From G965202665 sp965243835 (GTDB lineage Bacteria > Actinomycetota > Acidimicrobiia > Spongiisociales > Spongiisociaceae): DNA of 64,000 bases. The position numbers and the translations under genes were made by a program. Every line of letters begins with the position of its first letter. The first letter of the stretch is position 1. Shown here in pieces: positions 52,084-60,648 of this stretch. The stretch lies in assembly GCA_965243835.1 (NCBI GenBank), contig OZ251578.1, positions 868,001 to 932,000 on the forward strand. Reading direction: 5' to 3'. A model generated the notes under the pieces. It did not search any database, was not told the DNA's origin, and saw only the letters and a list, made by a program, of their open reading frames with translations.

Positions 52084-52823
52084 AACCGGCGGAGAAACCC
52101 CCGGCGGTGGAAGTTCGGGACCTGGCGTTTACCCATCCGGACGGGCGGGCCGCGTTGCGGGGGGCGAACCTGCGGGTGGAGGAGGGGGAGCGAGTGGCCC
52201 TGCTGGGCCCCAACGGGGCGGGCAAAACCACCCTGGCCCTGCACCTGAACGGGATTTACCGTCCCGCCGTGGGATGGGTGCGCATCGGCGGCTTGCCGGT
52301 CGCCGAACCCCATGTGGGGGAGATCCGGCGGCGGGTGGGAATGGTGTTCCAGGATCCCAACGACCAGTTGTTCATGCCCACCGTGGCCCAGGATGTGGCC
52401 TTCGGTCCGGCCAATTTGGGAATGTCCGGCCCGGAACTGGAGGAGCGGGCGGCCGATGCGTTGCGGGCGGTGGACGCCGCCCATGTCGCCTCCCGCCCCC
52501 CCCATCATCTGAGCGCCGGGGAGCGGCGGCGGGCGGCCCTGGCCACCGCGCTGGCCATGCGCCCCGACCTGTTGGTGTTGGACGAACCCGGATCCGGCCT
52601 GGACCCCGCCGGACGGCGGGAGTTGATCGGGGCTTTGGCCGATTTGGAGTTGACTTTGCTGGTCATCACCCACGACCTGCCGCTGGCCTGGGAGATGTGC
52701 GAACGGTCGGTCCTGTTGGACGAGGGCCGGGTGGTTGCCGACCGGCCCACCGCCGAGTTGCTGGCCGACGAGCCGCTGTTGGCCCGGCATCGTCTGGAGG
52801 TCCCTTACAAGTGGACCCGATGA
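52080..52823 (+). CDS. cbiO: ECF transporter ATPase CbiO
   Basis: A 247-residue nucleotide-binding subunit: Walker A LLGPNGAGKTTLALH, Q-loop VFQDPNDQLFMPTVAQDVAF (the NDQ element typical of CbiO/EcfA), signature LSAGERRR, Walker B LLVLDEPGSGLDP and THDL. A single ATPase implies a homodimer. The GTG start overlaps cbiQ by GTGA. It closes the cbiM-cbiQ-cbiO operon. Confidence 0.93.
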   Translation: MKPAEKPPAVEVRDLAFTHPDGRAALRGANLRVEEGERVALLGPNGAGKTTLALHLNGIYRPAVGWVRIGGLPVAEPHVGEIRRRVGMVFQDPNDQLFMPTVAQDVAFGPANLGMSGPELEERAADALRAVDAAHVASRPPHHLSAGERRRAALATALAMRPDLLVLDEPGSGLDPAGRRELIGALADLELTLLVITHDLPLAWEMCERSVLLDEGRVVADRPTAELLADEPLLARHRLEVPYKWTR

Positions 52824-53162
52824 CGGCCGTTTTCGTCCTCGCGAAAACTTTCTTAAGGGCCGATACGGGCTTCTACCGGGTATTTTGGATTTCTTGAAAA
52901 ACGACCCCCTTGTTTGAAGCCCAAATCTTGATTATGTTAGTACGGGCGGGCGGGCTGGTTTGCGGCCAAAATTTCGGGCCGGCGGACGGCTCAACCTAAA
53001 ATGTCGCAGGGGAGGGTTGCTGTTCGGCAAGCCCCCGATCCCGAAATACCGGAGGTTTCATGCCAATGAGAAAGCGCGGTCGGCGCGGATCAAAAGCGCG
53101 TCTCCTCCCATCCCGTCGGCCGGTCGGCGGGTCCCGGTGCGGGGGCTGACCGGGGGGATGAG
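52824..53162 (+). other. 339-bp region before modA with a possible 29-codon leader
   Basis: The stretch contains no large gene. An ATG at 53060 behind a good GGAGG site opens a 29-codon, Arg-rich frame ending at 53149, close to the modA start; it could be a leader peptide or chance. AAAACGACCC-like and GGGCGGGCGGGC motifs near 52893-52955 faintly recall the 310-bp repeat. A molybdenum-cofactor riboswitch was looked for by eye and not recognised. Confidence 0.4.
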
Positions 53163-53945
53163 TTGCGGTTTCGCCGCCGGCGGATGATGAACGGCGGGTC
53201 GGTTCGGGCGGGGTGTTGCGCCCTGTTGCTGGCGTGGGCGGCGGCGGCCGGGTGCGGGGCGGGGGATGATTCCCGGCGGGAGGCGCTGGTAGCGGCCGCT
53301 TCCTCGCTGACCGGGGCGTTCACCGAGCTGGCCGACGAGTTTGAGCGCCTCCACCCGGGGGTGGAGATAACCCTCAACCTGGCCGGTTCCAGCCTGTTGC
53401 GGGAGCAGATACTGGCCGGGGCCCCGGCGGATGTGTTCGCCCCCGCCGATCCGGCGGCGATGGAGGCGGTGGCCGACGCGGGCCGGCTGTCCTCCCCGGC
53501 CCGGGTGTTCGCCCGCAACCGGTTGACGGTGGCGGTTCCGGCCGGCAACCCGGCGGGGATAACCGGTTTGTCCGACCTGGCCCGCCCCGAGTTGCTGGTC
53601 GGATTGTGCGATGCGGCCGTCCCCTGCGGGGAATACGCCGGTCAGGCGCTGCGGGCGGCGGGGGCGGAGGCGGCGGCGGACACCCGGGAGCCGAACGTGC
53701 GGGCCCTGCTCACCAAAATATCGGCCGGGGAGTTGGACGCGGGTATCGTTTACGCAACGGATGCGGCAGCTGACCAGGGAGTGGAGGCGGTGATGATTCC
53801 CGACCGGTTCAACCGGACGGTCCACTATCCGATCGCGGCGCTGAAAGGGGCTTCCCACCCGCAAGCGGCGGCGGATTTTGCGGACTTCGTCCTGTCCGGG
53901 GAGGGCCGCCGCATCCTGGCCGCCCACGGGTTCGCGGTTCCGTAA
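53163..53945 (+). CDS. modA: Molybdate ABC importer binding protein
   Basis: A 260-residue periplasm-type binding lipoprotein. The signal (ALLLAWAAAAGCG) has a lipobox-like AAGC. Family landmarks are VAAASSLTGAFTELADEFER, LNLAGSSLLREQILAGAPAD with the serine-rich ligand loops, VFAPADPAAMEAVADAG, GELDAGIVYATDA and the end FADFVLSGEGRRILAAHGF. The start is a TTG at 53163 or the ATG at 53184; neither has a perfect ribosome-binding site. It delivers molybdate or tungstate to ModB; modB begins 8 bp after its stop. Confidence 0.92.
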   Translation: MRFRRRRMMNGGSVRAGCCALLLAWAAAAGCGAGDDSRREALVAAASSLTGAFTELADEFERLHPGVEITLNLAGSSLLREQILAGAPADVFAPADPAAMEAVADAGRLSSPARVFARNRLTVAVPAGNPAGITGLSDLARPELLVGLCDAAVPCGEYAGQALRAAGAEAAADTREPNVRALLTKISAGELDAGIVYATDAAADQGVEAVMIPDRFNRTVHYPIAALKGASHPQAAADFADFVLSGEGRRILAAHGFAVP

Positions 53946-53953
53946 GAGACCCG

Positions 53954-54763
53954 ATGAGCAGGCGATCGCCCGTCCGCCGTCTCCGTTCCCGCCCTCCGGC
54001 GGCGGTGCTGGTTTTGGCGGCGGCGGGGCTGGCCCTGTTCGCGGTTCCGTTGCTGGGGCTCCTGTTCCGCGCTCCGTGGCGGGACGTTCCGTCGTTGCTG
54101 TTCACCGGGGCCGCCGGGGAGGCTCTGCGGCTGTCGATGATCGGCTCGGCGGCGGCGGCGGGGATTTCCCTGGTGTTGGGAATCCCCTTGGCCTGGGTGC
54201 TGGCCCGGATGGAATTCCCCGGCCGGTCGGTGGTGCGGGGGCTGGCCTTGTTGCCGCTGGTGCTGCCCCCGGTGGTGGGGGGGGCGGCCCTCCTGTTCGC
54301 CCTGGGGCGCGGGGGATGGCTGGGGGAGCCGCTGTATCGGGCCACCGGCCTGGTGTTGCCCTACTCCATGTGGGGGGTGGTGATCGCCGGGTCGTTCGTG
54401 GCCATGCCGCTCATGGTGATAACCGTGGAAGGGGCTTTGGCCAATTTGGATCCCCGTTATGAGCAGGCGGCGGCTTCCCTGGGGGCGGGGCGGTGGACGG
54501 TCCTGCGCCGGGTGACGTTGCCGATGATCGCCCCGGCGGTGATGGCCGGGCTGGCCTTGACCTGGGCCCGGGCCCTGGGGGAGTTCGGGGCCACCATCAC
54601 TTTCGCGGGCAGTATGCCGGGGCGCACCCGCACCCTGCCGTTGGCGGTCTACACCGCTTTGGAGACCGACCGGGGGGCGGCGGTGGCGTTGAGCCTGCTG
54701 ATGGCGGCGGTGTCGCTGGCGGTTTTGATAATGTTGCGCGACCGGTGGTGGAGGGCCCGGTGA
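53954..54763 (+). CDS. modB: Molybdate ABC importer permease
   Basis: A 269-residue permease with five to six segments. LLFTGAAGEALRLSMIGSAA opens the fold, and the EAA loop is YEQAAASLGAGRWTVLRRVT. ARALGEFGATITFAGSMPGR, with the GEFG motif of ModB/CysT permeases, is diagnostic. The stop overlaps modC by GTGA. Confidence 0.93.
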   Translation: MSRRSPVRRLRSRPPAAVLVLAAAGLALFAVPLLGLLFRAPWRDVPSLLFTGAAGEALRLSMIGSAAAAGISLVLGIPLAWVLARMEFPGRSVVRGLALLPLVLPPVVGGAALLFALGRGGWLGEPLYRATGLVLPYSMWGVVIAGSFVAMPLMVITVEGALANLDPRYEQAAASLGAGRWTVLRRVTLPMIAPAVMAGLALTWARALGEFGATITFAGSMPGRTRTLPLAVYTALETDRGAAVALSLLMAAVSLAVLIMLRDRWWRAR

Positions 54764-55815
54764 GCTCCGGCTTGGAGGCCCGCATCGGGTTGAGCAGAGG
54801 GGGGTTCTCCCTGGAGGCGGACATCGCCATCCCGGCGGGGGAAACTTTGGCGTTGCTGGGTCCCAACGGGGCGGGCAAGTCGACGATGGTGGACGCTTTG
54901 GCCGGCCTGCTGGCTTTGGAAACGGGGAACATCACCCTGGGGGGACGGGTTTTAGACGATCCCGGGCGGGGGGTGTTGGTGGCGGCGGAGCGGCGGCGGG
55001 TGGGGGTGGTTTTCCAGGATTTGGCCTTGTTTCCCCATTTGGATGTTTTGGAGAACGCGGCCTTCGGGTTGCGGGCGCGGGGAATGTCGCGGCTGGAAGC
55101 CCGCCGGGCGGCGGGGGAGCGGTTGCGGGAAATCGGTTTGGGGGAAATGGCCTCCCGCCGTCCCCGGGAGTTGTCGGGGGGCGCCGCGCAACGGGCGGCG
55201 TTGGCCCGGGCGTTGGCGGTTCAACCGGAGTTGCTGATTTTGGATGAGCCGTTGGCGGCTTTGGACGTGACCGCCCGGGCCGACACCCGCCGCATGCTGG
55301 CCTCCTACCTGGAGGAGTTTCCCGGCCCGCGGCTGGTGATAACCCACGACCCGACCGAAGCTTTTCTGCTGGCGGACCGGGTGGCGATCCTGGAGGCGGG
55401 GAAAATAACCCAGCAGGGGACCGCCGACCAGATCCGGTTGCGCCCCCTCACCCGGTACGCGGCCGATCTGGCGGGAGTGAACCTGCTGGTGGGAGAAGCC
55501 GCGGAGGGAAAATTTTACGCCGGGGAGTTTCAGTTGGCGGTGCCCGACGAAGTGCGGGGCCCGGCGGCGGCGGTCATCCATCCCCGGGCTATTTCCCTGC
55601 ATGTGATCCGGCCCGCGGGCAGCCCCCGCAATGTGTGGCAGACGGTCATCGACCGCATTGAACGCCACGGCGACCTGGCCCGGGTGCGAACCGGCGTCCC
55701 CCTGCCCCTCACCGCCGAAGTGACCGCCGGCTCCCTGTCCTCCCTGGCGGTGGACGAAGGCTCCCCGGTCTGGTTGTCCCTGAAAGCCACCGAAATCACC
55801 CTCCAATCCCACTGA
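54760..55815 (+). CDS. modC: Molybdate ABC importer ATPase
   Basis: A 351-residue nucleotide-binding subunit: Walker A LLGPNGAGKSTMVDAL, Q-loop VFQDLALFPHLDV, signature LSGGAAQR, Walker B LLILDEPLAALD and THDPTEAF. A C-terminal MOP-like domain (around VWQTVIDRIERHGDLARVRT) may bind molybdate and regulate transport. The GTG start overlaps the modB stop. No ModE-type regulator is seen nearby. Confidence 0.93.
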   Translation: MSSGLEARIGLSRGGFSLEADIAIPAGETLALLGPNGAGKSTMVDALAGLLALETGNITLGGRVLDDPGRGVLVAAERRRVGVVFQDLALFPHLDVLENAAFGLRARGMSRLEARRAAGERLREIGLGEMASRRPRELSGGAAQRAALARALAVQPELLILDEPLAALDVTARADTRRMLASYLEEFPGPRLVITHDPTEAFLLADRVAILEAGKITQQGTADQIRLRPLTRYAADLAGVNLLVGEAAEGKFYAGEFQLAVPDEVRGPAAAVIHPRAISLHVIRPAGSPRNVWQTVIDRIERHGDLARVRTGVPLPLTAEVTAGSLSSLAVDEGSPVWLSLKATEITLQSH

Positions 55816-55961
55816 CCCCCGCCCGCGGGGGTGGCTGGTCGGCGATAGCAGTTTCCGCCGTCCGCTGAATTCGCGGCTCGGATTACCGGACAATTACGGG
55901 CCGCTTGCCAAATCTTCTTCGGTTCTCTCCATCCGCAAAATTGTATATGGGGATATGTATA

Positions 55962-56318
55962 TCAGCCGTATATTTTTTCCCAGTCGTCCGCCACCCTGTC
56001 CATAAAACTCTCCGCATTTTTTCTGATAACGGTGGGAGGGTACACTTTTAAAATCGGATAAACCTCTAACTTGTCTAAATAGTTCAAGATGTATGTAAAC
56101 TCCCGTTTTCGTTGCTGATGGTTTCCTGGTACATCGGCGATGATGACGATGCCCAACTCGTCGGTACGCCGCAGGTCGCCGTTGCGGTCCGCGCGCACAT
56201 ACCGCCCGTAGGCGTAAGCCGCCGTCGCTTTGCCGTTCGCCAACACCGGTGACAGCAAATCCTTAATTTCGGACACGCTGCGCAGCGTCCGCTCACCCGG
56301 TTCCGTTACCGTTGTCAT
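55962..56318 (-). CDS. Hypothetical protein, degenerate nucleotidyltransferase-like
   Basis: A 118-residue protein from ATG 56318 (a longer frame from 56366 is possible). The segment AAYAYGRYVRADRNGDLRRT and DELGIVIIADVPG has the shape of a minimal nucleotidyltransferase (Gly-x-x-x...Asp-x-Asp) but with the key residues replaced, and a C-terminal helix region (ESFMDRVADDWEKIYG). It might be a nuclease-like or toxin-related protein. The region is AT-rich downstream. Confidence in the family is low. Confidence 0.5.
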   Translation of the reverse strand: MTTVTEPGERTLRSVSEIKDLLSPVLANGKATAAYAYGRYVRADRNGDLRRTDELGIVIIADVPGNHQQRKREFTYILNYLDKLEVYPILKVYPPTVIRKNAESFMDRVADDWEKIYG

Positions 56319-56387
56319 CGGGTCTCTTTTCTCCTTACCGACCGGCATAACCATGGGGGATGTCATATGGTTGCGCCCGCCGCTCTA

Positions 56388-58190
56388 CTAGTAGCGGGTC
56401 AGAACGCGGGCGAAGAAGGAGGCCATCTGGCCCCGGGTTACCGGTTGGGACGGGCAGTAGCGCAGGGGCGAGACGGAGCATCCGGCGGTGATTCCCATCC
56501 GGTACAGGGTTTCCGCCGCCCGCACCGCTTCATCCGGTTCGTTCCCCATGTCGGCGAATAAATCGCGTGTTTCTTCGGGAACCTGGAGATTGTCGAAAGT
56601 TTCGGTCAGCATCACCGCCATATCCGCCCGGCTCACCACCCCGTCGGGGTTGAACCGGCCGTCCGACACCGTCATCGCCCCCCACGACGCCGCCCACGCC
56701 GCATACGGCCGGTACCAGGCGTCTTCCTCCACATCGTTCATGGTTTTCCGCCACACCCCGTAACTGAGAATGGCCGGGTCGGCGTGCCGCACCGCCCGAT
56801 ACAGGAAAGCGGCCATCTGACTGCGCCGGATGGTCCGCTCCGGGCAGAAATAATCCGGCCGGCACCCGTTGGTGATCCCCGCCTCGGCGATGGTTTCAAT
56901 GCCCGTTTCATGAACGCCGCCGTCGTCGTCGCAGAAGGCCCCGTTGTGCACTACGGCGCACCCCCAGTCAATATCGGATTCGGGAATGTTGCGGTCCCAC
57001 ACCCGCACCACGTACGTGTCGCCCACCCGTTGCCTCACCCGTAGCCACCAGTCGTCCAACTCGAACCGCTCGCTGTAGGGCGTATGAATATGCCGGGTGG
57101 AAGACGGCCCCCAGTTCCGGTCCGGACCCGGATACTGCTGGGTGCGCCGCCCCAAACCCCAGCACCATTCGCCGATCGGCCCGTCGCCTGCGCATTGCAC
57201 CCAACCGTCCTCATAGATGAGGCCCTGCTGGTCCACCAGGTACACTTCCACTCCCTCCACCGGGAGGCCCTGTTCGTATTTGCTCCGCGTCCGCACCCCC
57301 AACGTGTAGAAAACCCCGGCGCCTTCGTAGGCGGGAATGACCAGCATCTGTATTCCCCCCTCCCCGGTCGGCCGGAGGGCGTATTCGGCGTAGTCCTCGT
57401 CGTGCACCGCCACCTCCTCGGGGGCGATCCATCCGGCGGCGTAGCGGTTGATGGCCGGGGTGCCCGCCTCCAGCCCGCGGCTGTTCCCGCTCATAATGTC
57501 CATCGGATTGTCGTATTCGTCGACTATGGACCGCCAACCGTCCGTCGTCCTGGTTCTATCTCCGCTGTAGGAGTGGGGCAGGGACAGGATATGCCCTATT
57601 TCGTGGACCACCACCCCCAACCCGGAGTTGCCTCCCACCCAGGCGGTTCCTCCGGTGATGCGCAACGGCCACTGCCATCCGTAGCGGGATCCCCATGTCA
57701 CATCCGGGCTGGCCTCCCCGCCTCCGTAGCCGCTGTTGTCGATGATGAGCGACGGATGGCCGCGCGCCGTTTCCTCCCGCACCGTCTGCTCCTGGCAACG
57801 TTCCCGTTGTTGCGGGCCTTCGTTGACGCCGGGGGCGTTGAGGATGCGCTTGCCGACGAACACCGGACGGTAGTTCCCCTGCGACAGCCACTCGAAGTAG
57901 GGGGTGATTTGTTCGTTGTAGAGGCGGGCGTATTCGGACGGATGGCGCAAGGCCGACCCGCTCCCGCCCCGGGCCAGATCGCACACCCACACGTGCCATT
58001 CCCGGGTTCCCAGGGTCCAGTCCCGGATCACCTCCGCCCCGGCCACCAGCCCGTGTCGGTCGGCGAAGGCTTCCGCCCGGGCGGCCCCCGACTGCCCGGC
58101 CGCCGCGGAACCGACGGCCGCCGTCAGCCCGACGGTCAGCGCCGCCGTCAATATTCCGTTCGGTATTCTGATTCTGCATCGCTTGCGCAT
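56388..58190 (-). CDS. Secreted zinc metalloprotease with C-terminal SLH repeats
   Basis: A 600-residue exported protein. After a signal peptide (GILTAALTVGLTAAVGSAAA) comes a metzincin-like domain: the zinc motif VVHEIGHILSLPHSYSG (HExxHxxxxxH, near residue 196) and a Met-turn-like MDIMSGNSRG about 30 residues later. From about residue 430 three SLH repeats follow (ETIAEAGITNGCRPDYFCPE, ASWGAMTVSDGRFNPDGVVS, ETLYRMGITAGCSVSPLRYC), anchoring the enzyme to the cell wall. The ATG at 58190 is preferred over an upstream frame to 58286. Substrates are unknown. Confidence 0.82.
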   Translation of the reverse strand: MRKRCRIRIPNGILTAALTVGLTAAVGSAAAGQSGAARAEAFADRHGLVAGAEVIRDWTLGTREWHVWVCDLARGGSGSALRHPSEYARLYNEQITPYFEWLSQGNYRPVFVGKRILNAPGVNEGPQQRERCQEQTVREETARGHPSLIIDNSGYGGGEASPDVTWGSRYGWQWPLRITGGTAWVGGNSGLGVVVHEIGHILSLPHSYSGDRTRTTDGWRSIVDEYDNPMDIMSGNSRGLEAGTPAINRYAAGWIAPEEVAVHDEDYAEYALRPTGEGGIQMLVIPAYEGAGVFYTLGVRTRSKYEQGLPVEGVEVYLVDQQGLIYEDGWVQCAGDGPIGEWCWGLGRRTQQYPGPDRNWGPSSTRHIHTPYSERFELDDWWLRVRQRVGDTYVVRVWDRNIPESDIDWGCAVVHNGAFCDDDGGVHETGIETIAEAGITNGCRPDYFCPERTIRRSQMAAFLYRAVRHADPAILSYGVWRKTMNDVEEDAWYRPYAAWAASWGAMTVSDGRFNPDGVVSRADMAVMLTETFDNLQVPEETRDLFADMGNEPDEAVRAAETLYRMGITAGCSVSPLRYCPSQPVTRGQMASFFARVLTRY

Positions 58191-58289
58191 ACCCGAAAAT
58201 ATAGAACCTCCCTGTGACAAACAAAACAGGGGAGGGCCGAAAGCCGGTCGACCAGGGTATTCGGGCCGCCCGCCCCGCCCCCGCACCGC

Positions 58290-58640
58290 TCAGAGCCGGG
58301 TGGTCAGCTCGTATTCCATTCCCCGCCGCCGGCACCACTCTTCGGCGGCCCGCCGCTTGCGTTGCACCGACGGGGAGTCCACCTTGTCCGCCCCTTTCAC
58401 CTCGATGATCACCTTCCGCCCGTCGGCGTACTCCACCAGAAAGTCGGGATGGTAACGGCGCTGTCGTCCGTGCTCGTCGATCCACTGAATGGAAATGTCG
58501 TGCCGCTTCTGCCATTTGACCACCGTCGGGTCGGATTCCAGTTCCGCCATCATCCGCCGCTCCAGGCCGCTGTCGTAAAACTCCAGGCTGTACGGGCTTT
58601 TCCGGGGGGCCTCGAACGCGCCCCGCTTACTGATCGCCAT
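58290..58640 (-). CDS. TnsA-like PD-(D/E)xK endonuclease subunit
   Basis: A 116-residue nuclease. LEFYDSGLERRMMAELES contains the first acidic residue (Glu27), RRYHPDFLVEYADGRKVIIE the second (Asp66), and IIEVKG the Glu-Val-Lys (Glu80, Lys82). That is the TnsA/Holliday-type catalytic pattern. It overlaps the 3' end of res by 14 bp. In canonical type III enzymes this domain is the C-terminus of Res; here it is a separate protein. It should provide DNA cleavage for the Mod-Res complex. Confidence 0.85.
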   Translation of the reverse strand: MAISKRGAFEAPRKSPYSLEFYDSGLERRMMAELESDPTVVKWQKRHDISIQWIDEHGRQRRYHPDFLVEYADGRKVIIEVKGADKVDSPSVQRKRRAAEEWCRRRGMEYELTTRL

Positions 58641-60645
58641 ATTTCACCATCCCTTCCACCAAGCCGGGTATTTCCAGTATCTGTTTCTCCACTAGATGCG
58701 ACATCCGCCAGGCGGCCTCCAGGTGATGCCTTTCCGCCAGCCCCAGGGAAGCCCCTTCCAGGAACTTGGAGCGAATATGGCCCAGCAGGTTCTTGTAGAT
58801 CGAGCCGGTGAACTGCGCGGTGTGGCCCACATGCCGCAGTAGCCGCTCCGCCATCGCCAACAGCTCCGTTTTGACGGCCTCGGCCAAGTCCTCGGCGGAC
58901 TCCGGAATCGGAGCGGAGTCCCCCGGGTCCCGCCGGTCGGGAGCCGATTTGACGGTCGTCCACCCGCCCGCATCCAGTTTTCTTTCCTCCACCCCGGTGA
59001 TCACGGAGCCGGTGATGGTGACGGCGGCGGAGGGATACTCCAGTCCGTCCAAAACCTCCCGCCAGTCGGGGAGCGGTTCCGGGGGTTGGTCGATGATTAT
59101 CGGCTTGAACTCGCATTCGTCCTCAAACTCGGGAACGGGGATGACGATGATGTTCCCCGGGTTGACCAACTCCTGGCGCATCCTCGCCGGCGGCAAGTCC
59201 TCCTCTTCGTCGAACTCGTCATCCAAACCCACGTTGCCGCGGATTTTGCTGTCGAAAATTTTCCACAGCCATTGATGTTCCAGTTTCGGATGGTCCACCA
59301 CCGCGCAAATTTGCCCCTCGTCTTCGTCCACGCCGTAATTGCGCACCCGCCGCAGGCCCCTTCCGATTACTTGCTGTCCGTACACCTTGCTGGAAAACTT
59401 GCGCAACAGCAGGATCACCCCCACCTCCGGCACGTCCCACCCTTCCCGCAGCATCAGCACGCTCACCACCGCCTTGTAAGGTTTCCCCGCCCGTCTGGCT
59501 TTTTGCAGGTCGGTTGCTTGCCTGCGTTCGGCATCGTTGCTTTCCTCGGTTATCAGCAACGTGTTTACCTTGAAGTAATTGTTGAGGGTTTTGGCGGCGT
59601 GTTTCGCGTCCAGTTTGCACACCGCCACCACGAACAAAATCGGCTGATAACGCCCCCGGGCCCGCCCCTCCTGCTCATTCAGTCGTTTCAAGGCGATTTG
59701 CATCTGCTGGCGCATCGGTTTGTCGTCGGTAACCCACTGCGTGGCGGAGATGCCTTTGCGGTCCACCTCCGCCCAGTCGATTTCCTCCACCCGGCGGGTT
59801 TGGCCGGTGGCGCGGTCGGTGTAAGTGAGTTCCACGGTGGCGATGTTCGGCTGATAAACCACCGGGCTTTTCACCAAACGGTCGGCCAACGCGTCTTGTA
59901 TCAAATACTCGTAAATCATTTTGCTGTCCGGTTGATCGCTGTCGGCCCGGTCCGGGGTGGCGGTGGTATCCACCCGCAAAATGGTGTGCTCCCGCAGGGC
60001 GCTGAGCGTGTTGTCCCACTCCGGGGCGGGGGAGTTGTGCGCCTCGTCGTTGAACAGGGCGAAGCGTCCCCCGTTTCTTAGGTTGGCCAGGTTGCCCCGC
60101 CCGGTTTTGCTACTGGTATAGAACTGGTGAATGTTGCCCAGGATGACGGTCGATCCCAGCAGGTTCGCCCACCCGCCCGGCCGGTCGCTGCCCAACGTAG
60201 TCAGGGCGAAGTCGTCTTTGTCTATGACCGAATCGGGGGGTATCAGGTCGCGGTCGGTGAACACCCGCCCGTTTTCAAAGTCGTCTTCCAGGCGGTCCCG
60301 CACGATCAGGTTGGGGCACAGGATTACGAACCGTTGCACATCGTGCGCCGTCCGCAACCAGGTCATCGTCGCCGCGATGATGGCCGTCTTTCCGCCGCCC
60401 GTTACCACGTTGAGCAGGACGCCGTCCGGTTGCGCCAAGTCGCTTGGGCGGATCTCGCGGGAGAAGATAACGCGCAACAGAGAATCCCACTGATGGAGCC
60501 ACAGGGTTCCGGCGCGGGGTTTGGTTTCGTCTTGCGGGTCGCCCAGATGACGCAGGTAATCCAGGGTTTTCGGGCTGACGCCGGGGAAGCCGCCCTTCAC
60601 CCAACTCTGAAATTCTTGCTCGTAACGGCTGAAATGGTTGAGCAT
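58627..60645 (-). CDS. res: Type III restriction-type helicase subunit, Res-like, without nuclease domain
   Basis: A 672-residue SF2 helicase: NVVTGGGKTAIIAATMTWLR (motif I), NDEAHNS (motif II), TTATPDR (motif III), SVLMLREGWDVPEV and VIGRGLRRVRNYGVDEDEGQ (motifs V-VI). It begins 3 bp after the mod stop. Canonical Res proteins have about 900-1000 residues with a C-terminal PD-(D/E)xK nuclease; here the frame ends earlier and the nuclease is supplied by the overlapping downstream gene. It translocates on DNA to bring enzymes together for cleavage. Confidence 0.88.
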   Translation of the reverse strand: MLNHFSRYEQEFQSWVKGGFPGVSPKTLDYLRHLGDPQDETKPRAGTLWLHQWDSLLRVIFSREIRPSDLAQPDGVLLNVVTGGGKTAIIAATMTWLRTAHDVQRFVILCPNLIVRDRLEDDFENGRVFTDRDLIPPDSVIDKDDFALTTLGSDRPGGWANLLGSTVILGNIHQFYTSSKTGRGNLANLRNGGRFALFNDEAHNSPAPEWDNTLSALREHTILRVDTTATPDRADSDQPDSKMIYEYLIQDALADRLVKSPVVYQPNIATVELTYTDRATGQTRRVEEIDWAEVDRKGISATQWVTDDKPMRQQMQIALKRLNEQEGRARGRYQPILFVVAVCKLDAKHAAKTLNNYFKVNTLLITEESNDAERRQATDLQKARRAGKPYKAVVSVLMLREGWDVPEVGVILLLRKFSSKVYGQQVIGRGLRRVRNYGVDEDEGQICAVVDHPKLEHQWLWKIFDSKIRGNVGLDDEFDEEEDLPPARMRQELVNPGNIIVIPVPEFEDECEFKPIIIDQPPEPLPDWREVLDGLEYPSAAVTITGSVITGVEERKLDAGGWTTVKSAPDRRDPGDSAPIPESAEDLAEAVKTELLAMAERLLRHVGHTAQFTGSIYKNLLGHIRSKFLEGASLGLAERHHLEAAWRMSHLVEKQILEIPGLVEGMVKYGDQ

Positions 60646-60648
60646 CGG

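Noticed and set aside
52824..53162. Molybdenum-cofactor or cobalamin riboswitch upstream of modA
   Set aside because: No recognisable conserved core or pairing pattern could be found by eye; a covariance-model search would be needed.
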